Origin: VAXT01 sp963728535
GTDB taxonomy: Bacteria; Actinomycetota; Thermoleophilia; Gaiellales; Gaiellaceae
Assembly: GCA_963728535.1 (NCBI GenBank)
Contig: CAVSKK010000001.1
Location: forward strand, 806,001-870,000
Length of the DNA stretch: 64,000 bases
Direction of reading: 5' to 3'
The notes under the pieces are model-generated. The model was given only the letters and a program-made list of their open reading frames with translations, was not told where the DNA came from and ran no database searches. The translations under genes and the position numbers were made by a program. Within the stretch, counting starts at the first letter, position 1, and each line of letters opens with the position of its first letter. This document shows positions 19,357 through 27,410 of the stretch, piece by piece.

Positions 19357-20757
19357 TCAGGACTTCAGCTTCTTCCGCAGCAGCTCGTTCACAACCTGCG
19401 GATTCGCCCGCCCTTCGGTCTCCTTCATCACCTGGCCGACGAAGAATCCGAGGAGCCCTTCCTTTCCCGAGCGGTAGGACTCGACCTGTCCCGGGTTCGC
19501 CGAGAGGATCCGGTCGACCAATGGCTCGAGGTCTCCGGTCTCGGTGATCTGGCCGTCGCCGAGATAGCGCTCGGCCGAGAAGTCCTCGCCCGCGCTGGCC
19601 GCAAGTGCTTCCAGGAACGACTGCCTCGGGATTCGGTCGCGTGCCTCGATCAGCTTCGCGAGCTCGGCTGCGTTCACCTCGCCCGGGTCGATGCCGGTTG
19701 CGGCGAACTGGTTCATCAGGACATTGGCCACCGCCGTGCGATCGCCCGGCACCTGCTCGTAGAGACGATCCCGCCCGCTCGTCACGAGACCTTCTGCGGT
19801 CTCGAAGCCGACCTCGGCGGCCAGCCGCCTGATGCGCTCTCCCGGCAGCTCCGGAAGCTCTGCGCGGAGGCGCTCGACGAGGTCACGCGGCGGTTCGAGC
19901 GGCACGAGATCCGGCTCCGGCAAATACCGGTAGTCCTGCGCCTCCTCCTTCGAGCGCAGGGGCGGCGCCGATTCGTTGCCGGGGTCGAAGTGCATCGTCT
20001 CCTGCACGACCTCTCCGCCTGACTCGTAGATCTCGATCTGGCGCAGGATCTCGCGCTCGATCCCCTTGGCCGCGAAGTTGAACGAGTTCATGTTCTTGAG
20101 CTCGGTGCGGGTGCGAAGCTCGTCCGAGCCTTCGGGCCGAACCGAGACGTTGACGTCGAAACGCAGCGATCCCTTCTCCATCTCCGCGTCCGAGATGCCA
20201 AGCTCGACGACGGTCTGGCGAAGCAGCTGGAGAAAGCGCTTCGCGTGCTCGGCGGAGTGGAGGTCCGGCGCGGTCACGATCTCGACCAGAGGCGTGCCCG
20301 CCCGGTTGACGTCGACGAGCGTGCGGTCGGCACCGGAGATGCGGCCCTCGGCGCCGCCCATGTGCACGTTCTTCGCCGCGTCCTCCTCGAGATGCGCCCG
20401 GACGATGCCGACCTCGAGCTCGCCGTCGGCCGTCGCAAGCGTCATGTTCCCGTCGACGCAGAGCGGCTCGTCGTACTGGGAGATCTGGTAGCCCTTCGGC
20501 AGGTCGGGATAGAAGTAGTGCTTCCGATGGAAGGTTGCGCGCTCGACGATCTCGCAGCCGAGGCCGAGGCCGAGCAGGACCGTCATCTCGATCGCGCGCT
20601 TGTTTGGCACAGGTAGCGCGCCCGGATGCGCGAGGCAGACCGGGCAGGTGCGGGAGTTCTCGGGCGCGAAGTACTCGAGCTCGCAGCGGCAGAACATCTT
20701 CGTCCGCGTCTTCAGGTGGACGTGGATCTCGAGGCCGATGACCGGTTCCCAGCTCAC
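19357..20757 (-). CDS. gatB: Aspartyl/glutamyl-tRNA amidotransferase subunit B
   Basis: Works with GatA and GatC to convert Glu-tRNA-Gln and Asp-tRNA-Asn to the amide forms; GatB binds the tRNA and activates it with ATP. The 466 residues begin WEPVIGLEIHVHLKTRTKMF, then two cysteine pairs (CRCE and CPVC), FYPDLPKGYQISQYDEPLC, and the GatB tail domain with ANVLMNQFA and GQVMKETEGRANPQVV. The GTG start overlaps the gatA stop as GTGA. Confidence 0.95.
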   Translation of the reverse strand: MSWEPVIGLEIHVHLKTRTKMFCRCELEYFAPENSRTCPVCLAHPGALPVPNKRAIEMTVLLGLGLGCEIVERATFHRKHYFYPDLPKGYQISQYDEPLCVDGNMTLATADGELEVGIVRAHLEEDAAKNVHMGGAEGRISGADRTLVDVNRAGTPLVEIVTAPDLHSAEHAKRFLQLLRQTVVELGISDAEMEKGSLRFDVNVSVRPEGSDELRTRTELKNMNSFNFAAKGIEREILRQIEIYESGGEVVQETMHFDPGNESAPPLRSKEEAQDYRYLPEPDLVPLEPPRDLVERLRAELPELPGERIRRLAAEVGFETAEGLVTSGRDRLYEQVPGDRTAVANVLMNQFAATGIDPGEVNAAELAKLIEARDRIPRQSFLEALAASAGEDFSAERYLGDGQITETGDLEPLVDRILSANPGQVESYRSGKEGLLGFFVGQVMKETEGRANPQVVNELLRKKLKS

Positions 20758-22187
20758 CGCAGGCGCTCCGGGACATAGTCGAACTCGAGCGCGTTCTCGA
20801 GCGCATGGCCGGCGCGGAAGAGGAGGTTCTCCGAGAACTGCGGGCCGATCAGCTGGAGACCGACTGGCAATCCCTCCGAGAGCCCGCACGGGATCGAGAG
20901 TCCGGGCAGTCCGGCCATGTTCGGCGGGATCGCCAGCACGTCGGAGAGGTACATCGCTAGCGGGTTGTCCGTCCTTGCACCCAACGGGAAGGCGACCGTC
21001 GGCGACGTCGGGCTGACGAGCAGGTCGAACTGGCCGAGTGCGGCGGCGAACTCGTCGCGGATGATCGTCCGCACCCTCTGCGCCTGGCCGTAGTAGGCGT
21101 CGTAGTACCCCGCCGAGAGCGCGTAGGTGCCGAGCATGATCCGCCGCTTGGGCTCGTCTCCGAAGCCTTTGTCGCGTGTCTTCTCGTACATCGACCGGAT
21201 GTCGCCGTTCCCGACGCGCAGCCCGTAGCGGACACCGTCGTAGCGGGCGAGGTTGGAGGAGGCCTCCGACGGCGCGATCAGGTAGTAGCAGGGCAGCCCG
21301 TACTCGACCGAGCGCGGGAGGGTCGTCTCCCCCACGTCCGCGCCGAGCTCGCGGCAGAGCTCGATCGTCCGGTTCACCGCGTCTCTCACTCCAGGCTCGA
21401 TGCCCTCGGCTTCGTTCAGCTCCTTCGGGACGCCGATCTTCAAGCCTTTGAGATCCTCGGCCTGCGGGATTTCAACGGGCTCCGGCAGTTCGACCGTGGT
21501 CGAGTCGGCGGGGTCACGCCCGGCGATCACGGAGTAGAGGAAGGCGCAGTCGGCCACGGTTTTTGCGATCGGACCGACCTGGTCGAGGCTGGAGGCGAAG
21601 GCGACGATGCCGTAGCGGGAAACCGTCCCGTAGGTCGGACGGAGCCCGACGACGCCGCAGAGTGCAGCCGGCTGCTTGATCGAGCCGCCGGTGTCCGAGC
21701 CGAGCGCCCAGGGAGCGAGGCCCGCCGCAACGGCAGCCGCCGATCCTCCCGACGACCCTCCGGGGACTCGCTCTGGGTCCCAGGGGTTCCGGGTCGGGCC
21801 GTACGCCGAGTTCTCGGTCGACGAGCCCATGGCGAACTCGTCCATGTTCGTCTTTCCGATGGTGCGCAGCCCACGTGCCTTGCAGCGTGCCGCGACGGTC
21901 GAGTCGTAGACCGGCACATGGTTCTCGAGGATCTTCGAGCCGGCCGTCGTCGCGACGCCCCTCGTTCCGATCACGTCCTTCAGCGCAATCGGGATCCCTT
22001 CGCCGGGCGCGTCGTCGCAGACGGTGAGGAAGCAGTGCAGCTCCGTGTCGCGCTCGTCGATCGCTGCGCGGTAGGCGGAGAAGATCTCAGCCGAGGTGGC
22101 CTCGCCGGCGGTCAGCAGGTCGTTCGCCTGCTTCGCGGTCGTTCGCAAGGTGTCGATCACGGCCGCCCTCGTGGGGCCGGTACCCAC
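20754..22187 (-). CDS. gatA: Aspartyl/glutamyl-tRNA amidotransferase subunit A
   Basis: The glutaminase/amidase subunit that supplies ammonia to GatB. 477 residues of the amidase-signature family: the catalytic lysine in GIPIALKDVIG, the first serine of the Ser-cisSer-Lys triad in GSDTGGSIKQPAALCGVVG, and RVPGGSSGGSAAAVAAG. GTG start with GGGGAGG five bases upstream; an internal GTG at 22160 is a weaker option. Middle gene of gatC-gatA-gatB, 88 bases after gatC. Confidence 0.95.
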   Translation of the reverse strand: MGTGPTRAAVIDTLRTTAKQANDLLTAGEATSAEIFSAYRAAIDERDTELHCFLTVCDDAPGEGIPIALKDVIGTRGVATTAGSKILENHVPVYDSTVAARCKARGLRTIGKTNMDEFAMGSSTENSAYGPTRNPWDPERVPGGSSGGSAAAVAAGLAPWALGSDTGGSIKQPAALCGVVGLRPTYGTVSRYGIVAFASSLDQVGPIAKTVADCAFLYSVIAGRDPADSTTVELPEPVEIPQAEDLKGLKIGVPKELNEAEGIEPGVRDAVNRTIELCRELGADVGETTLPRSVEYGLPCYYLIAPSEASSNLARYDGVRYGLRVGNGDIRSMYEKTRDKGFGDEPKRRIMLGTYALSAGYYDAYYGQAQRVRTIIRDEFAAALGQFDLLVSPTSPTVAFPLGARTDNPLAMYLSDVLAIPPNMAGLPGLSIPCGLSEGLPVGLQLIGPQFSENLLFRAGHALENALEFDYVPERLR

Positions 22188-22275
22188 GACCTCCTCCCCG
22201 CTATGAGCGTAACGAGGAAAAGCGCACGCGTGGGTGACGCAGGCGTGACGAAAGTGCGCCGATGCGAGGTGTTGC

Positions 22276-22557
22276 TCATGCCGGCGGCACCCTGAAGAAA
22301 CCAGCCTCGCGGTCCGGCGCAGTGGCGAGTGCTTCCTCGACGGGCAGCGAGGGTTGCGGCTCGTCGTCTGCCCACACGTTCACGAGGTCGAGCGGGTGAG
22401 CGGTCGGCTCGACGGCTTCCAGATCGAGCTCGGCGACCTTGCCGACCGCTTCGAGGATGGCGTTCAGCTGCGCGCCCAGGCGCTCGATTTCCTCGTCGGT
22501 CAGCGCCAGCCGCGCCAGCCGCGCGACATGCAGAACCTCATCACTAGAGATCGCCAT
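22276..22557 (-). CDS. gatC: Aspartyl/glutamyl-tRNA amidotransferase subunit C
   Basis: Small 93-residue subunit that wraps GatA and holds it to GatB. The start MAISSDEVLHVARLARLALT and the centre LNAILEAVGKVAELD, then EPTAHPLDLVNVWADDEP, match GatC along its whole length. ATG start behind a GGGAGG ribosome site nine bases upstream. First gene of the gat operon. Confidence 0.93.
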   Translation of the reverse strand: MAISSDEVLHVARLARLALTDEEIERLGAQLNAILEAVGKVAELDLEAVEPTAHPLDLVNVWADDEPQPSLPVEEALATAPDREAGFFRVPPA

Positions 22558-22576
22558 TGACCCAATCCTCCCAAAT

Positions 22577-22602
22577 AGAAGCGGGCCCCTTCCGGAGCCC
22601 GC
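22577..22602 (-). terminator. Hairpin terminator after the cold-shock gene
   Basis: Minus strand GCGGGC (22602-22597) pairs with GCCCGC (22586-22581) around a ten-base loop and is followed by TTCTATTT. The T tract is impure, so termination may be partial. It separates the cold-shock gene from gatC. Confidence 0.5.
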
Positions 22603-22626
22603 CGTTTGTCTCGAGTCCGGAAGTTC

Positions 22627-22827
22627 CTAGGCGGCGGTGACGTTCGACGCCTGCAGGCCCTTGTCGCCCTGCACGACCTCGAATTGCACCTGCTGACCTT
22701 CGGTCAACGACCTGTAGCCATCCATCTGGATCGCGCTGTGATGGACGAACACGTCGTCTCCATCGTCACGCTCGATGAAGCCGAAGCCCTTCTCGTTCGA
22801 GAACCACTTGACTTTGCCTTCAGCCAA
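22627..22827 (-). CDS. Cold-shock protein (CspA family)
   Basis: 66-residue single cold-shock domain that binds single-stranded RNA. Both RNA-binding motifs are present: KGFGFIER and DVFVHHSAI. The TTG start is set by a strong AAGGAGG six bases upstream and gives the normal MAEGKVKWF start; a longer reading frame begins at 22851 but lacks family support. Closed by the hairpin at 22581-22602. Confidence 0.95.
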   Translation of the reverse strand: MAEGKVKWFSNEKGFGFIERDDGDDVFVHHSAIQMDGYRSLTEGQQVQFEVVQGDKGLQASNVTAA

Positions 22828-22905
22828 CCGTTCCTCCTTCTGCACAAACAACGACGGCCCACCTGCGAGCCGCCGACGCTTCTCTAAAGCGGCAGAAAGA
22901 TAACG

Positions 22906-23760
22906 TCACGCTTCGGGGAACGCAAGAAGCCCCCGCCGGTAGCGGGCAGCCTGAACCGCGCCGCGCAGGAGCATCGCGATCGTCATCGGACCGACCCCAC
23001 CGGGGACGGGGGTGATCAACCCCGCGCGCTCCGCCACTGCCGGGTCGACGTCCCCGACGACTCGATCGCCGGCACGGTTCATGCCCACGTCGATCACCGT
23101 CGCACCCTCGCGCACGTGCTCGGGGCCGATGACACCGGCCTGGCCCACCCCGACGACGAGGATGTCGGCATCGCCCGTGTGTTCGGCGAGATCCTTCGTG
23201 CGCGAGTGGCAGACGGTCACCGTCGCGTTCGCGTGCAGGAGCAGGAGAGCCGCCGGCTTGCCAACGATGTCGCTTCGCCCCACCACGACCGCCCGCGCGC
23301 CCGAGACCGGGACGTCGTACTCCTCGAGCAGCGCCATGACGCCGGCCGGCGTCGCACCCACGTGCGCGGGCCTTCCGAGGTAGAGCTGACCCGCGTTCAG
23401 TGGATGCAGGCCGTCGATGTCCTTCACGGGCGCGATCGCCCGGATGATTCGGGCTTCGTCGATGTGATCCGGCAGCGGCAGCTGCACGAGGAGGCCGTCG
23501 ATCGTGTCGTCTGCGTTCAGCTGCTCCACCTCCGCGAGCAGCTCCTCCTCGGTGGTCTGGCTCGCAAGCCGGACGTCCCGGGCGCGCATGCCGACCTCGC
23601 CGGCCGCCTTGTGTTTGAGCCGGATGTAGATCTCCGAGGCGGGATCCTCGCCGACGAGAACGGTGGCCAGGCCAACATCTCCTAGCTCGCGAACCTCCTC
23701 GGCGACCTCGCCCCGGATTCGCTCCGCAAGCGCCTTGCCGTCCATGAGCTTCGCTGCCAT
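22906..23760 (-). CDS. folD: Methylenetetrahydrofolate dehydrogenase/cyclohydrolase
   Basis: Bifunctional enzyme that interconverts 5,10-methylene- and 10-formyl-tetrahydrofolate with NADP. 284 residues, the usual length. The active-site lysine is in YIRLKHKAAGEVG, followed by GLLVQLPLP, the conserved PVKDIDGLHPLNAG, the nucleotide site VVGRSDIVGKPAALLLL, and the closing TPVPGGVGPMTIAML. Encoded upstream of the cold-shock gene on the same strand. Confidence 0.95.
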   Translation of the reverse strand: MAAKLMDGKALAERIRGEVAEEVRELGDVGLATVLVGEDPASEIYIRLKHKAAGEVGMRARDVRLASQTTEEELLAEVEQLNADDTIDGLLVQLPLPDHIDEARIIRAIAPVKDIDGLHPLNAGQLYLGRPAHVGATPAGVMALLEEYDVPVSGARAVVVGRSDIVGKPAALLLLHANATVTVCHSRTKDLAEHTGDADILVVGVGQAGVIGPEHVREGATVIDVGMNRAGDRVVGDVDPAVAERAGLITPVPGGVGPMTIAMLLRGAVQAARYRRGLLAFPEA

Positions 23761-23807
23761 GGCTGCAGGAAACCAGATCGCCGTCGGTCGCGCCCTATGC
23801 TTCGGCC

Positions 23808-24218
23808 ATGCGCTTCGACGTCACCGACCGCGACGCTGTTCCGGTTATCTACACCGCGATCGCCGGAGCGCCGACCGACATCCCCGGGCTCGCCCGCCAG
23901 GCGTGGCACGACCTGGAGGCTCGGTTTCCGGTGAGCGGGCGAGAGCCGTATGGCTACTGGGATCCGGGCATTCAGGAGTATCGAGCCTGCTACTCACTCG
24001 AAGAAGGCGACGACCCGGAAGCGGCCGGCCTGCAGCGGTCTGTAATTCCGGGCGGTTCCTACCGCCGCGGTTCACTGAAGGGCGAGGGCGCCTTCGAGAC
24101 GATCGGCCGCGCCTTTGACGAGCTCGCCAGGGACGCCGCGGTCGACGAGTCGCGGCCGTGGTTCGAGCTCTACCGGGGCCCCGACGAGGTCGACATCTTC
24201 GTCCCGATCCAGGAATAG
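23808..24218 (+). CDS. GyrI-like effector-binding domain protein
   Basis: 136 residues with no DNA-binding part. The order of segments (an N-terminal GLARQAWHDLEARF helix, GYWDPGIQEYRACYSLEE, GGSYRRGSLKGEGAFETIGRAFDELA and a C-terminal ELYRGPDEVDIFVPI) fits the GyrI/SOUL-like small-molecule-binding fold, in which the final DIFVPI strand is typical. Ligand unknown. Divergent from folD with 47 bases between starts. Confidence 0.7.
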   Translation: MRFDVTDRDAVPVIYTAIAGAPTDIPGLARQAWHDLEARFPVSGREPYGYWDPGIQEYRACYSLEEGDDPEAAGLQRSVIPGGSYRRGSLKGEGAFETIGRAFDELARDAAVDESRPWFELYRGPDEVDIFVPIQE

Positions 24219-24220
24219 AG

Positions 24221-25045
24221 CTACGTAACGGGCAACTCGACGTCGCTGACGTCGAGGCCGAGCGACTCGGCCAGCTTCACGCCTTCCAGGAGGTCCTCGC
24301 GGAGCCGCTGGACGTCCCGCTCGTACATGAGCCGTCCGATCACCGCGCGTTCCTTCGGCCGCCACATCGCGTGCTTCACGAAGATCGGCAAGAGTCGGTT
24401 CGCGGCATCGACCAGCTTCTGTTTCGTCTTCTTCGTCGCGTCCTGGAGCAGGACCCGCTCGTAAGCCATGCCGGCGCCGTGGTGGATGCCGTCGTCCGTG
24501 GCCAGCCGATTGCAGAGCTCCTCGAGCACCGTGCCACGCGACGCGCGCGCGATCAGCCGGAAGCGCGAGATGATCAGCCGCTCGTAGAAGACCTGCATCT
24601 GGAAGACCTTCTCCTCGAGCGTGTCGGCTTCGAGCGTCATGTGGGCGAGCTCGTCGAGATACGGATCGTGCTCGGCGGCCCCGCCCACCTGGCTGATCAG
24701 CTTCAACCACGCTTCGGTGTGGCGCGATTCGTCCTGCACCATCGTCGAGTAGTAGAGCTTCGCCTCGGGATCGGGCGCGACGTTCAGCAGCTGGGAGGCC
24801 ATCTCGCACGCGAGCTCGTCGGCCTGCAACTGCTGCGTTAGAACCGAGCGCCACATGTCCTGCCGGCGCGCCTTGCGCTGCGGGCTCCCCTTGCCTTCCG
24901 GGATCGGCGGTATCTCGCCCCAGGGGAGGTCGCGCACTTGCCATTCCTGCTTTTTGGCGAGCTCGTAGAAGCGCAGAACGCCTGCGTATGCGCTCCGATC
25001 CTCCTGTTCGGTCTCGACGACTTGCTCGGTGGCCACTGAAGGCAC
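24221..25045 (-). CDS. Ferritin-like di-iron protein (R2/oxygenase-like)
   Basis: 274 residues, mostly helical. Two groups of metal-ligand candidates fit a ferritin-like di-iron centre: ADELACEM with MVQDESRHTEAW, and FYERLIISRF with ATDDGIHHGAGMAYE. This resembles ribonucleotide reductase R2-like oxidases and the fatty-acid and N-oxygenase branches more than ferritin; I cannot choose among them. GTG start. Its start codon lies 15 bases from that of the divergent HMG-CoA reductase gene, so the two share a promoter region. Confidence 0.65.
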   Translation of the reverse strand: MPSVATEQVVETEQEDRSAYAGVLRFYELAKKQEWQVRDLPWGEIPPIPEGKGSPQRKARRQDMWRSVLTQQLQADELACEMASQLLNVAPDPEAKLYYSTMVQDESRHTEAWLKLISQVGGAAEHDPYLDELAHMTLEADTLEEKVFQMQVFYERLIISRFRLIARASRGTVLEELCNRLATDDGIHHGAGMAYERVLLQDATKKTKQKLVDAANRLLPIFVKHAMWRPKERAVIGRLMYERDVQRLREDLLEGVKLAESLGLDVSDVELPVT

Positions 25046-25060
25046 ATTATCGTCCCCTTC

Positions 25061-26278
25061 GTGGAACTCAGGAAATGGCCGCGTAAGAACGATCCCGACT
25101 CGATCGCAGCGCGGCAGGCAGCGCTCGACGGCCGCATCGACGCCGAGGTCTTCGAGCAGGACCTGACTCCATGGGTCGAGGCTCAGGAGGCGCTCACCGG
25201 GGTCTCGATGATTCCGACGGCCGTGATCGGTCCGCTCACGATCTCGCTTGGCGACTACGAGCTGACCGAGCCGGACGGCGCTCTCGTCGAACGCGGTCGC
25301 CAGACCGACGAGGTCTATGTCCCGCTTGCCCACACCGAGGGATCGCTCTCGGACTCGCTCTACCGCGGAGCCCGGGCGGCGGCCGAGTCAGGGGGCTTTC
25401 GCACCGAGGTCCTCCGGGACCGGATGACCCGAGCCTCCGCCTTCGTGTGCCGTTCTGCCGAGGACGCCGCAGCGCTCGCGCGCTGGATCGAGGCCGAGCT
25501 GCCGAAGATGCGCGAGTGGCTCGGAGCGCACGACGCGGAGTGGATCTCGCGCTACGCGAAGCTGCGCGAGGTCGAGACGTATGTGGCCGGCCCGCTGTGC
25601 CACGTCCTGTGGGCCTTCACGACCGGCGATGCCTGTGGGCCGAACATGATGACCCGCAACGCCTACGCGCTGAACATGGGATACGTCATGGAGCACGCGC
25701 CGCTGAAGCCGGAGCGCGCAATTCTCGAGGCGAACATGGGCGGCGACAAGAAGCCGTCGCACCGCTACTTCGAGCGCGGCGGCCACGGCAAGACGGTGAT
25801 CGCCGAGGTGACCCTGACCGACGAGGCCGTTCGGCGTGTCCTCCGCACCACGATCGACGACCTCCTCGAGCTCTCCTGGGCGGGCACGCACGGAGCCGTC
25901 GCCTCGGGGATGCAGTCCGTCGCCTTCACGCCAGCGACCGCGATTGCAGCGGTCTTCGCGGCGACGGGCCAGGACCTGGGCATGGTCGGGACGAGCTCGA
26001 TGGCCCACGGCACCGGCAAGCGCGTCGAGGGCGGGCTGAACGCAGCGATCCGCCTCCCCGGGCTCGAGGTGGGCACCGTCGGCGGAGGCACGACCCTCCC
26101 GTACGCCCGTGCCTGGCTCGGCCTCATGGACTGCGCCGGGCCGGGCAAGGTCTACCGCTTCGCCCAGATCGTCGCCGCCGCGACGCTCGCGCTCGAAATC
26201 TCGGCGTCGTCCGCGATGGCAACGTCGGGCTCGGAGAACTTCTTCAAGGCCCACTTCGAACGCGGCGGCCTGCGCTGA
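25061..26278 (+). CDS. HMG-CoA reductase
   Basis: Reduces HMG-CoA to mevalonate, the committed step of the mevalonate route to isoprenoids. 405 residues. Recognisable blocks: the substrate loop AHTEGSLSDSLYRGARA (catalytic Glu about 93), TTGDACGPNMMTRNAYALNM (Asp about 189), the catalytic lysine in NMGGDKKPSHRYFE (about 230), and GTVGGGTTLPYARAWLGLMDCAG. The C-terminal FFKAHFERGG keeps a histidine close to the class I position. The blocks diverge from standard enzymes, so it may prefer another acyl-CoA. GTG start. No other mevalonate gene is nearby. Confidence 0.8.
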   Translation: MELRKWPRKNDPDSIAARQAALDGRIDAEVFEQDLTPWVEAQEALTGVSMIPTAVIGPLTISLGDYELTEPDGALVERGRQTDEVYVPLAHTEGSLSDSLYRGARAAAESGGFRTEVLRDRMTRASAFVCRSAEDAAALARWIEAELPKMREWLGAHDAEWISRYAKLREVETYVAGPLCHVLWAFTTGDACGPNMMTRNAYALNMGYVMEHAPLKPERAILEANMGGDKKPSHRYFERGGHGKTVIAEVTLTDEAVRRVLRTTIDDLLELSWAGTHGAVASGMQSVAFTPATAIAAVFAATGQDLGMVGTSSMAHGTGKRVEGGLNAAIRLPGLEVGTVGGGTTLPYARAWLGLMDCAGPGKVYRFAQIVAAATLALEISASSAMATSGSENFFKAHFERGGLR

Positions 26279-26339
26279 AGCATCAAGTCCCTGCAAACCG
26301 GACCTATTGGAAAGACTCGTGCGAGCCGATACGAGACGC

Positions 26340-26621
26340 ATGGGAATGGTTCTCCGTTTTGCAGTCGTGTCCGCGGCCATCGCCGCAGCACTCGTTTTCG
26401 CGCAGCAGAGGCAGGTCCTGCAGCACGCGGGACTGCTCGGTAGCTGCTCGCAGATCGCAACGCCTACGGGTCAGAGCGGCGTCTGGCACCAGTGTGTGCC
26501 GGGCAAGCTGACGGGAACCCCGGGCCTCTCACGAGGCTCATGCGTTCGGGTAGAACACACCACGGCGCGAGACTTCTGGCGCTGCCCCACTCCGCTCGAG
26601 TCGAACCCGATCAGGCAATAG
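26340..26621 (+). CDS. Small exported protein of unknown function
   Basis: 93 residues with an N-terminal hydrophobic helix (VLRFAVVSAAIAAALVFA) and a Cys-containing tail (GSCSQ, HQCVP, GSCVRV, WRCPT). The four cysteines could form two disulfides outside the cell. An upstream in-frame GTG at 26319 with GGAAAG before it is an alternative start. No family recognised. Confidence 0.55.
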   Translation: MGMVLRFAVVSAAIAAALVFAQQRQVLQHAGLLGSCSQIATPTGQSGVWHQCVPGKLTGTPGLSRGSCVRVEHTTARDFWRCPTPLESNPIRQ

Positions 26622-26642
26622 CGGTCCAAAGCCGCCTAGCCA

Positions 26643-27023
26643 CTAGTTGAGCGAGTTCGCGAGAAGCGCGTAAACGAGGAGCCCCGCGGCGATGAGCCCG
26701 GCCAGACCGAGAGCCGGGAGGAATCGCTTCCGCGGGCGAGCGGCAAGCAGAAACGCAAGGAACGAGACGACGAGCGCCAGGGCGACGGCGGCGACAGTGA
26801 TCCCGCGAGCGTCGTAGGCGTCCCACCGCGACGTTCCGTCGGCCCGGTAGTCGTCCTCACCGGCGACGTAGAACGCGAGGTAGATGCCCGCAACAGCGCT
26901 GAGGAGGCCTTGCGCGGCCAACGCGAACCGCGTGATCCCTGCCTCCCACAAAGCCGCGGCGCCGCCCGCGAGCACGAACAGCGAGACGAGAGCGAGGAGC
27001 AGGATTTCCAGGAGAAAGATCAC
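26643..27023 (-). CDS. Four-helix membrane protein of unknown function
   Basis: 126 residues with four hydrophobic helices (FLLEILLLALVSLFVLAGG, LAAQGLLSAVAGIYLAFYV, GITVAAVALALVVSFLAFLL, ALGLAGLIAAGLLVYALLA) and a polar loop (GEDDYRADGTSRWDAYD) between the second and third. No family assigned. It is the next gene downstream of tRNA-Cys and its repeat on the minus strand. Confidence 0.65.
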   Translation of the reverse strand: MIFLLEILLLALVSLFVLAGGAAALWEAGITRFALAAQGLLSAVAGIYLAFYVAGEDDYRADGTSRWDAYDARGITVAAVALALVVSFLAFLLAARPRKRFLPALGLAGLIAAGLLVYALLANSLN

Positions 27024-27061
27024 AGAGGCGCCGAACCACCAAACTCGGAGTCAAACTCGGA

Positions 27062-27301
27062 GTCGGACACCGAATTCTGTCAAGGGTTTCTTGTGCCGAC
27101 TTTGGAACAAAGTCGGCACCAGTAGCCCGAGTCGTTGCCCCCACTCTCGGTTTCCTGACGCGTTGCTCAGACCCTGTATGCGAGTGGAACAGTGCCGTGC
27201 CGCACGGGCCGCTCGCAGGAAGGGGCTGAGCGGCGCGAGGCAGCGGATCGCAGCTGGTCCCCTCGGCACTCGTTGTCCGCCGCCGCTCAGGGAAGCGAGA
27301 G
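27062..27301 (-). repeat. tRNA-linked repeat, copy 1 (3' flank of tRNA-Cys)
   Basis: About 240 bases following the 3' end of tRNA-Cys share blocks with copies at 55.35-55.76 kb and 60.25-60.47 kb. On the plus strand these are CAGGGAAGCGAGAG next to the tRNA (27288-27301), GGCTGAGCGGCGCGAGG (27224-27240), CTCTCGGTTTCCTGACG (27144-27160), a hairpin GCCGACTTT-ggaac-AAAGTCGGC (27095-27117) and TGTCAAGGGT (27078-27087). A second inverted repeat, GCGAGTGG with CCGCTCGC, lies at 27180-27217. Short open frames inside are not conserved as protein. Confidence 0.8.
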
Positions 27302-27302
27302 A

Positions 27303-27373
27303 AGGCGCCGACCAGAATCGAACTGGTGTGCGAGGCTTTGCAGGCCTCTGCCTAACCACTCGGCCACGGCGCC
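27303..27373 (-). tRNA. tRNA-Cys (anticodon GCA)
   Basis: Cloverleaf on the minus strand: acceptor GGCGCCG with CGGCGCC, D-arm GTGGCCGAGTGGTTAGGC, anticodon stem GAGGC/GCCTC around CTGCAAA, T-arm ACCAG-TTCGATT-CTGGT. 71 bases without encoded CCA. A TACCAT hexamer (27385-27390) 12 bases upstream may be its -10. The gene follows the kinase gene by 37 bases. Confidence 0.97.
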
Positions 27374-27410
27374 CGAACGGGCGAATGGTATCCGGGGCTG
27401 AGATCGCGGC

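Noticed and set aside
27051..27359. Open frames reading from tRNA-Cys and tRNA-Gly into the repeats
   Set aside because: They begin inside tRNA genes and differ by indels between repeat copies. Conservation follows RNA structure, not protein.
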